10,092 nt of DNA from NCBI GenBank assembly GCA_023254555.1, contig JALRLI010000039.1, positions 1 to 10,092 on the forward strand, written 5' to 3'. Below the pieces are notes generated by a model. It did no database searches. It was given only the letters and a program-made list of their open reading frames with translations, and had not been told where the DNA came from. Each line of letters begins with the position of its first letter. Within the stretch, counting starts at the first letter, position 1. Made by a program: the position numbers and the translations under genes. The DNA comes from Microbacteriaceae bacterium (GTDB taxonomy: Bacteria; Actinomycetota; Actinomycetes; Actinomycetales; Microbacteriaceae). Shown here piece after piece: positions 4,524 through 10,092 of the stretch.

Positions 4524-6235
4524 GTTCTGTGCTGGCACTCTCAGCCAGCCTGGGTTCGTTCGATCAGGCTCAGCTGGAACACTTGCTCCGCACTCGACAG
4601 GTGAACCCGACCGCCTCACTCACTGATCTGCTCGATCTCGCGACACTTCTGTTGCGACCCGACTCCATCAGGCGGGTGCTGTCGACGACCCCCCGGCCGG
4701 AGCTGCTTGCCCTCAGGAATCACGAATGCAGCTCGGCGCCTGAACGCACCAGTTTGGCGGCGAACGGTCTCATCGCTTTCACTGACGGCGAAACGGTGTT
4801 CTTCGATGAGGTGGATGCGCTGCTTCCCGACCTTGACGAAGCGGCCGCGGATCCCCTCCCCGCGCAAATCCCACCTACGGGGTTGTCACACGTATGGGCG
4901 GAACGGGCCTTCGAAACCGTTCGCTACGCAGAACAACTGTTGCGCCTCGTCACCTCAGAACCGCTCTCTGCCCAGCGAAATCAGCAACCGACCGCCTCCA
5001 CGCTGAAGCGAGCCGGCCAGGCCATTGCAGTAGATTCAGACACCGTCGCCGCTGTGCTCAGGCTGTTACTCAAGACGGGGCTCGTGGCGGTGCGCCAGCA
5101 GAAGTTCGAGCCCACTCCGGAGGTGGCTTCGTGGCTACACCTTCCTCGCGCCAGTCGATACGTGACCCTCATCAGTCGGTGGCTCGATCGAATGGATGCT
5201 TCGTCACGCACAATTCTGAACGCCTACGTTTCGAGTCAGCACAGGTCATTTGCTGCGCTCGTTAATGCAGTCTTTCCGCTCGCTACCCCTGAGCTATCAA
5301 ATGACCTGAGTGAATCGATAACGGACTGTGCACTCTTCGGCATTCTCGATGCGACGGTGCTGAGTGAACTCGCAGGAAAAATACTTCAGGGCGACCAGGC
5401 TGCGGCCACGGATCTGGCGGAGCGCTCATTCCCCTCTTCGGTTCGGAACGTCTACCTGCAACCAGACCTTTCGGTGATTGCCCCCGGGCCGCTCGCACCT
5501 GAAATCGAACAAGAACTTTTGCGCTTCGCCATGATCGAATCAGCAGGGTTGGCTTCCAGCTACCGAATTACGCCGCGATCGCTCGAGAACGCCCTTGACG
5601 ACGGTCTGACTGCCGATGAAATACGAAGCGCACTCGAGGCGATTTCGCTGACCGGCATCCCACAGCCGCTGCAGTACCTCATCAATGAAGCTGTATCGAA
5701 ACACAGGACGATCCTGCTTCAACCGTGGCAAAACGGCTCGTTGCTCACCTTCGCTGAACCCCGCACAGCAGAACAGGTGCGTGTGGATTCGACCCTCACC
5801 GCCCTGAGACTCCGAACCCATTCAGAGAACGAACTCGTGAGCGCCTTCGCGCCCGAGCAGATTCTGGATGCGCTGCGCGCGTCAGGCTATCCAGCAAGTC
5901 TCGACAAATCTGCGGTCACTGCCACGCCCACAACAACGACCGAATCAGGAACTCAGCCTACAAACCCCGACCCACTCGCCGAGCTGGCCGCGCGCCTGCT
6001 TACTGCTGCGAGCTCCCACCCCACCACCAACTCAATGCAACGCATGATTGAGCTCGCCGTGAAGCAAAAACAGCGACTCAAAGTTGTGCTGGCTCTGGGT
6101 GAAGGAACCGAACGAGAGTTCACCCTGCGACCCGTGAGCTTTGGCAACGGACGCCTACGCGGTGTTGATGAGCTGGTTCAGGTCGAGCGTACGCTGCCAA
6201 TCAACAATCTCGTTTCCGTTGAGTTTGTAAACTAG
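4520..6235 (+). CDS. XPB/Ssl2-type helicase-associated protein (Helicase_C_3 region, WYL-like C-terminus)
   Basis: 571 residues without helicase motifs of its own. Residues ~1-290 are helical, with winged-helix-like stretches. Residues ~311-405 carry the Helicase_C_3 (XPB/Ssl2 N-terminal-like) signature: VYLQPDLSVIAPGPLAPEIE, then ESAGLASSYRITPRSLENAL, DDGLTADEI and GIPQPLQYLI. A Thr/Pro-rich linker (about 465-486) leads to a WYL-like end (about 505-571: MQRMIELAVKQKQRLKV, FTLRPVSF, LPINNLVSVEF). Actinobacteria commonly encode such a protein directly before XPB; M. tuberculosis Rv0862c is the counterpart I recall, and this one is shorter. The ATG overlaps the upstream stop by 4 nt, and XPB follows after 6 bp. 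I infer that it partners or regulates the helicase, perhaps through the WYL-like ligand or nucleic-acid sensing fold. The molecular role is unproven. Confidence 0.85.
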   Translation: MSSVLALSASLGSFDQAQLEHLLRTRQVNPTASLTDLLDLATLLLRPDSIRRVLSTTPRPELLALRNHECSSAPERTSLAANGLIAFTDGETVFFDEVDALLPDLDEAAADPLPAQIPPTGLSHVWAERAFETVRYAEQLLRLVTSEPLSAQRNQQPTASTLKRAGQAIAVDSDTVAAVLRLLLKTGLVAVRQQKFEPTPEVASWLHLPRASRYVTLISRWLDRMDASSRTILNAYVSSQHRSFAALVNAVFPLATPELSNDLSESITDCALFGILDATVLSELAGKILQGDQAAATDLAERSFPSSVRNVYLQPDLSVIAPGPLAPEIEQELLRFAMIESAGLASSYRITPRSLENALDDGLTADEIRSALEAISLTGIPQPLQYLINEAVSKHRTILLQPWQNGSLLTFAEPRTAEQVRVDSTLTALRLRTHSENELVSAFAPEQILDALRASGYPASLDKSAVTATPTTTTESGTQPTNPDPLAELAARLLTAASSHPTTNSMQRMIELAVKQKQRLKVVLALGEGTEREFTLRPVSFGNGRLRGVDELVQVERTLPINNLVSVEFVN

Positions 6236-6241
6236 GAAGCT

Positions 6242-7879
6242 ATGCCAAACGGACCATTAATCGTTCAGAGTGACCGCACAATTTTGCTCGAGGTTGAGCA
6301 CGAGCAGGCTGAGGATGCTCGCCACGAACTTGCCGTGTTCGCCGAACTCGAGCGCGCCCCAGAGCACGTGCACACCTACCGCATCACCAAACTCGGGCTC
6401 TGGAATGCTCGCGCTGCCGGGCACACCGCCGCCGAAATCCTGGCCACGCTTGAGAAGTACTCGAAGTTTGCTGTGCCGTCGGTGGTTTCGGTGGACATCG
6501 AAGAAACGATGAACCGGTACGGGCGCCTCACCATCGAGCGAAGCCCAGATTCTGAGCTGCTGCTGAAATCGAGTGACGCTGCGGTGATGCGCGAGGTAAC
6601 CAGCGCGAAGAACATCGCGCCACTGCTCGGCAACAAAATCGATGAGTTCACCTACCCCGTCGAAGCGTGGGCTCGGGGTGAGTTGAAACAACAGCTTTTG
6701 AAGCGCGGATGGCCAGCTGAAGACCTCGCAGGTTTCACGCCGGGTACACCACATGACATCGCGCTTGACACCGAAGACTGGCACCTGCGCGATTACCAAC
6801 AGCGAGCCGTGTCGAGTTTCGTGGCTGGTGGCTCAGGAGTGGTGGTGCTCCCCTGCGGCGCTGGCAAAACCTTGGTTGGCGCAGGAGCGATGTCTGAGAT
6901 TCAGACGAACACGCTCATCCTCGTCACCAACACCGTGTCGGCCCGTCAGTGGAAAGCCGAGCTGCTCAAGCGCACGAGCCTGACCGAGAGCGAAATCGGT
7001 GAATATTCGGGCTCGACAAAAGAGATTCGCCCGATCACCATCGCGACCTATCAGATTCTCACCACGAAGCGAAAGAGCGAATATGCCCACCTCGCGCTGC
7101 TCGACGCCAACGACTGGGGGCTCATTATTTATGATGAGGTGCACTTGCTGCCGGCGCCCGTTTTCAAACTGACAGCTGAGCTTCAGGCACGACGTCGACT
7201 CGGGCTCACCGCAACTCTTGTTCGTGAAGATGGTCGCGAAGGTGACGTGTTCAGTCTGATTGGCCCGAAGCGGTTCGATGCCGCGTGGAAAGACATCGAA
7301 GCTCAAGGGTTCATCTCACCAGCTGAGTGTTTCGAGGTTCGAATAGACCTTCCCGAAGCAGCACGGCTCGAGTACGCGGCAGCCGAAGACAAAGAGCGCT
7401 ATCGCATTGCTGCGAGCGCGCCCGAGAAGCATGCAATCACCAAGCGCATCATTGACAAACACCCCACTGAGAGCGTGCTGGTTATCGGCCAGTACATCGA
7501 GCAGCTTGAGGCTATTGCTGAGGCACTCGACGCGCCACTCATCACGGGCAAGACACCGGTGGATGAGCGCGAAGCGCTGTTCAATCGGTTCCGAAATGGC
7601 GAACCGGTGCTCGTGGTGAGCAAGGTGGCGAACTTCTCGATTGATCTACCCGAGGCATCCGTCGCGATTCAGATTTCAGGTTCATTCGGCTCACGACAAG
7701 AGGAGGCTCAGCGACTGGGCCGCATCCTTCGACCGAAGCAGAGCGGTCATACCGCGTCGTTCTACACACTCGTCACTCGAGACACGGTCGATCAAGATTT
7801 TGCGCAGAACAGGCAGCGCTTTTTGGCCGAGCAGGGGTACGCGTACACGATTCTCGATGGACACTCATTCGTTTCGTAG
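6242..7879 (+). CDS. xpb: DNA repair helicase XPB (bacterial ERCC3-type, superfamily 2)
   Basis: 545 residues, the usual size for bacterial XPB, an ATP-driven 3'-5' DNA helicase. The N-terminal ~170 residues form the damage-recognition-like region. Motifs follow in order: Walker A PCGAGKT (204-210), motif Ia region LVTNTVSARQW, motif II DEVH (298-301), motif III GLTAT (321-325), the XPB-specific RED motif (328-330), then in the second RecA lobe SVLVIGQYIEQ, ITGKT and motif VI QRLGRILRP (490-498). All key residues are intact. AGGA lies 4 nt before the ATG, overlapping the end of the short 6-bp gap to the upstream partner gene. It closes a three-gene operon and is followed by a large nested hairpin. 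Eukaryotic XPB opens DNA in TFIIH; the in vivo role of bacterial XPB in repair is less settled. Confidence 0.95.
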   Translation: MPNGPLIVQSDRTILLEVEHEQAEDARHELAVFAELERAPEHVHTYRITKLGLWNARAAGHTAAEILATLEKYSKFAVPSVVSVDIEETMNRYGRLTIERSPDSELLLKSSDAAVMREVTSAKNIAPLLGNKIDEFTYPVEAWARGELKQQLLKRGWPAEDLAGFTPGTPHDIALDTEDWHLRDYQQRAVSSFVAGGSGVVVLPCGAGKTLVGAGAMSEIQTNTLILVTNTVSARQWKAELLKRTSLTESEIGEYSGSTKEIRPITIATYQILTTKRKSEYAHLALLDANDWGLIIYDEVHLLPAPVFKLTAELQARRRLGLTATLVREDGREGDVFSLIGPKRFDAAWKDIEAQGFISPAECFEVRIDLPEAARLEYAAAEDKERYRIAASAPEKHAITKRIIDKHPTESVLVIGQYIEQLEAIAEALDAPLITGKTPVDEREALFNRFRNGEPVLVVSKVANFSIDLPEASVAIQISGSFGSRQEEAQRLGRILRPKQSGHTASFYTLVTRDTVDQDFAQNRQRFLAEQGYAYTILDGHSFVS

Positions 7880-7896
7880 AAATCAGCAAGATCAGT

Positions 7897-7962
7897 CATT
7901 GCATTGCCCTTCCGACTTAGGCGGGGACCCCTGCCCCGATGCGTCGGAATGAAAATGCAATG
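7897..7962. other. Three-tier nested hairpin in the XPB/response-regulator gap
   Basis: CATTGCATT (7897-7905) pairs with AATGCAATG (7954-7962), 9 bp. Inside a 4x4 internal loop, TTCCGAC (7910-7916) pairs with GTCGGAA (7943-7949), 7 bp. Further in, CGGGG (7922-7926) pairs with CCCCG (7934-7938), 5 bp, around a 7-nt loop. All 21 pairs are Watson-Crick. It begins 17 bp after the XPB stop. No T-tract follows on the plus strand, so it is not a standard intrinsic terminator, though actinobacterial terminators often lack one. It could also be a processed 3' UTR element or a small RNA. I match it to no known RNA family. Confidence 0.6.
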
Positions 7963-8005
7963 CCCCCTGCAGTCGTAGCGAAACGAACTCGTGAGAGCGA
8001 TACCC

Positions 8006-8042
8006 GACACCCAAGTGTCATTCAGGTAACGCTCAATATGCT
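8006..8042 (+). promoter_or_regulatory. Probable promoter with overlapping inverted repeat, upstream of the response regulator
   Basis: A -35 GTGTCA (8015-8020) and a -10 TATGCT (8037-8042) are 16 bp apart, predicting a start near 8049 and a ~32-nt leader. A perfect 5-bp inverted repeat GACAC-CCAA-GTGTC (8006-8019) overlaps the -35, as an operator would. A single GTAACG (8026-8031) lies in the spacer. No ribosome site at normal distance precedes the ATG: AGGA is 20 nt away. Confidence 0.4.
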
Positions 8043-8080
8043 CTCAGCTTTCTCATAGGAAACTGTCAGAAACTGGTCTC

Positions 8081-8773
8081 ATGAATAAAGGACCACGCAT
8101 CCTCATCGTCGACGATGAACCAAACATTCGCGACCTGCTCACCACCAGCCTGCGATTCGCCGGATTCGGCGTGCGCGCTGTTGCCAACGGTGCCCAAACA
8201 ATTTCGGCAGTGCTTGAAGAAGAGCCAGACCTGATTATTCTCGACGTTATGCTGCCTGACATGAATGGCTTCAGCGTCACCAAGCGACTGCGCACGGCCG
8301 GCTACACCGCGCCTATCCTCTTTTTGACTGCGAAAGATGACACCGAAGACAAGATCACCGGTCTCACTGTTGGCGGCGACGATTACGTCACGAAGCCCTT
8401 CAGCCTCGATGAGATTGTTGCTCGTATTCGCGCAATCTTGCGCCGTACGATTCAAGAAGAAGAAGATGCCGTGATTACCGCGGGCCCCATCGTTCTCGAT
8501 CAAGACACCCACGAAGTGACCATCGATTCTAAGCCGGTTGATCTGAGCCCCACCGAGTTCAAGCTGCTTCGCTACATGATGTTGAACCCGAATCGTGTGC
8601 TGTCAAAAACACAGATTCTCGACCATGTCTGGGAATACGACTTCAACGGCGATGCCGGAATCGTAGAGTCGTACATCTCATACCTGCGTCGCAAACTTGA
8701 TCAGCTCAGCGAAGAGCCACTTATCCAGACCAAGCGCGGTTTTGGATACATGCTCAAGATTGATTCAAAGTAA
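8081..8773 (+). CDS. Two-component response regulator, OmpR/PhoB family
   Basis: 230 residues. The receiver domain (about 5-122) has the acidic pair D11/D12, the phospho-acceptor D55 in LDVMLPD, the switch T83 in FLTAKD and K105 in TKPF. The winged-helix DNA-binding domain (about 134-227) has SPTEFKLLRYM, VLSKTQILDHVW and a VESYISYLRRK recognition helix, with a RGFGYML wing. The sequence GGDDYVTKPFSL together with SLRFAGF brings it closest, from memory, to the TrcR type of actinobacteria, but I do not assign that name. It is expected to be phosphorylated by the kinase encoded 17 bp downstream and then to bind direct repeats at target promoters. It has its own probable promoter in the preceding 201-bp gap. 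The ATG is the only reasonable start. Family certain; stimulus and targets unknown. Confidence 0.95.
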   Translation: MNKGPRILIVDDEPNIRDLLTTSLRFAGFGVRAVANGAQTISAVLEEEPDLIILDVMLPDMNGFSVTKRLRTAGYTAPILFLTAKDDTEDKITGLTVGGDDYVTKPFSLDEIVARIRAILRRTIQEEEDAVITAGPIVLDQDTHEVTIDSKPVDLSPTEFKLLRYMMLNPNRVLSKTQILDHVWEYDFNGDAGIVESYISYLRRKLDQLSEEPLIQTKRGFGYMLKIDSK

Positions 8774-8790
8774 TCAAGTAACCTCGAATC

Positions 8791-10092
8791 GTGGCTGCAC
8801 GATCACTCGCTCATCGCTGGGCAAATATCACCCTACGCACCAAGATCACCGGTGTGACGGTTTTTATTTTGACGCTCGGCTTGCTCGTCGCGGGTGCTGG
8901 AACCATGTCATTCTTACGACCCCAGCTGATTGCTCAGCAAGACGGTGCGCTGCGCCAGCTGGCGACCGATCCGACGGCAGCGCTTGCCGAAGGGGCAAAT
9001 GCGGCTTCACTGCGGCGAAGCGACGTGGTCAACGCACCCGATTCTTACTATGTCGGGGTTATTGACGCAGACGGCAACCTGCTCTACGACAATCACCAAG
9101 GCGACGAGGACAACGGCGCGCCACTCGTACCAATCATCACTGCGAGCCAGGCCGCAGAGCTCAGTCAAACAGTATTCGTGCTCGGTGACACCGCAGGCAC
9201 AACTTCGTGGCGATCGGTGCTGACCCCGATAACGGTAGGTGACTCAAACACACCATCGGGATACATGCTGATCTCAGCATCCACTGCCACCATCGACGCG
9301 CTGATGGCTCGGTACATCACCATCTTTACCGGGTTCGGAATCGCTGTAGTCGTGCTCGGGGCTATGCTCACGCGCATCCTCGTGACGAACACCTTTGAAC
9401 CCCTCAACGAAGTTGAGCGCACCGCATCTGAGATTGCCGACGGAGACTTCGGTCGCAGAATCAACGTTGCTGCTCCTCGAACTGAGGTGGGCAAACTGGG
9501 CACATCGCTCAACACCATGCTCGACCGAATCGACGATGCGATTTCGGAGCGGGCAAAGACAATTGAACAGATGCGCCGCTTCATCGGCGATGCCAGCCAC
9601 GAACTTCGCACACCGCTGGTTTCGGTTCGTGGGTATGCCGAGCTGTACCGCATGGGCGGAATCACCGAAAAAGAAGACATCGCGCAGGCCATGGAGCGCA
9701 TCGAAAAAGAGGCCGTTCGAATGGGATCACTCGTTGAAGACCTGCTCGCGCTGGCTCGACTCGATGAGCGTCGTGAGCTTGAAGTAACCGAGGTCAACCT
9801 GCTACCTCTGGCCCGGGATGCGGCACTCGACGCCATGGCGCAAGCACCCGATCGCACCGTCGCTGTAGTCAATAACTGCGAGATCTCCATCCCAAACCTT
9901 GGCACTGCTGATGCGGCTAACCTGCCGGCGACGAATTCAACCGGGCCGATTGCGATTGCGGGCGCGACGCTTGCTCGGTTGCGTGCGCTTGCTGCTCGAC
10001 GGCCTCAGAACGCCGCTTCGGCCGCTTCGGGTGTAGGTTCTGACCTGATTGGTGAGCCACATGAATTGGATGCCCTTGCCACAGTAGAGCCA
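8791..10092 (+). CDS. Sensor histidine kinase, partner of the response regulator (3' end outside window)
   Basis: An open frame of 434 codons runs to the window edge. The start is GTG at 8791; an in-frame TAA at 8779 excludes anything much earlier, but no strong ribosome site is seen. Domains in order are: membrane helix 1 (about 19-42, VTVFILTLGLLVAGAG), an extracellular sensor region (45-173), membrane helix 2 (175-198), HAMP (about 198-250, FEPLNEVERTASEIADGDFG), then the dimerisation domain with the H box DASHELRTPLVS and phospho-accepting H270. After the dimerisation helices (EDLLALARLDE) the chain enters an Ala-rich stretch from about residue 365 that is not yet the ATP-binding core; the N and G boxes must lie beyond the window. 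It autophosphorylates and passes phosphate to D55 of the regulator upstream. The ligand is unknown. Confidence 0.92.
   Translation, partial: MAARSLAHRWANITLRTKITGVTVFILTLGLLVAGAGTMSFLRPQLIAQQDGALRQLATDPTAALAEGANAASLRRSDVVNAPDSYYVGVIDADGNLLYDNHQGDEDNGAPLVPIITASQAAELSQTVFVLGDTAGTTSWRSVLTPITVGDSNTPSGYMLISASTATIDALMARYITIFTGFGIAVVVLGAMLTRILVTNTFEPLNEVERTASEIADGDFGRRINVAAPRTEVGKLGTSLNTMLDRIDDAISERAKTIEQMRRFIGDASHELRTPLVSVRGYAELYRMGGITEKEDIAQAMERIEKEAVRMGSLVEDLLALARLDERRELEVTEVNLLPLARDAALDAMAQAPDRTVAVVNNCEISIPNLGTADAANLPATNSTGPIAIAGATLARLRALAARRPQNAASAASGVGSDLIGEPHELDALATVEP

Noticed and set aside
7792..8010. 72-codon minus-strand open frame over the end of XPB and the hairpin
   Set aside because: It overlaps the intact XPB C-terminus, has no family character, and its presence follows from the hairpin's symmetry.
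8026..8031. MtrA-type binding site (GTAACG)
   Set aside because: Only one half-site is present; the known motif needs two direct copies, and none is found at the right spacing.
9165..9905. 246-codon Ser/Arg-rich minus-strand open frame
   Set aside because: It lies antisense to the well-supported histidine kinase, is low in complexity and has no recognisable domain.

Overview
The window looks like a chromosome segment of a moderate-GC actinobacterium (mid-50s % GC by eye), probably of the family Microbacteriaceae. The evidence is a near-textbook actinobacterial DtxR/IdeR iron regulator, an actinobacterial-type SerC, a DUF3027 protein, a C-terminally extended cold-shock protein, a bacterial XPB helicase with its usual partner, leaderless or near-leaderless promoters with TAGRCT -10 boxes, and TTG/GTG starts. 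From memory, Mycobacterium tuberculosis keeps serC, DUF3027, cspB, XPB and the XPB partner within one stretch of its genome too, so most of this window is an old conserved neighbourhood rather than accessory DNA.

Left edge (1-505): the 3' end of a large serine recombinase gene, GC-richer than what follows (about 62% over the first 180 bases by hand count), converging on and reading through a tRNA-Arg(CCT) gene at 372-446 on the minus strand. This is most simply the boundary of an integrated element that extends to the left, outside the window. The tRNA has its own promoter (459-487).

Region 502-2050, minus strand: a secreted NlpC/P60-type cell-wall peptidase with its own promoter, then the iron-dependent regulator. 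The regulator gene is divergent from serC, and their 65-bp gap holds two opposed -10 boxes inside an imperfect inverted repeat.

Region 2051-4258: serC (plus strand) converges with only 3 bp to spare on a minus-strand pair, cold-shock protein then DUF3027, whose stop and start overlap by one base. The DUF3027 protein carries an 85-residue Asp/Glu-rich tail.

Region 4246-7879, plus strand: a tight three-gene operon of a two-helix small membrane protein, an XPB/Ssl2-type helicase-associated protein (Helicase_C_3 region plus WYL-like end) and the XPB helicase. The first junction is an ATGA overlap and the second a 6-bp gap. Its promoter is divergent from the cold-shock promoter.

Region 7880-10092: a 201-bp gap, the longest non-coding stretch here, with a three-tier nested hairpin and a probable promoter. 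Then come an OmpR/PhoB-family response regulator and its histidine kinase, which runs off the right edge. The kinase carries an Ala-rich, apparently disordered insert where the ATP-binding domain should be starting.

I see no CRISPR array, insertion sequence or toxin-antitoxin pair, and no clearly new multi-gene system. The least explained items are the nested hairpin, the acidic DUF3027 tail, the membrane protein tied to XPB, and the recombinase-tRNA junction.
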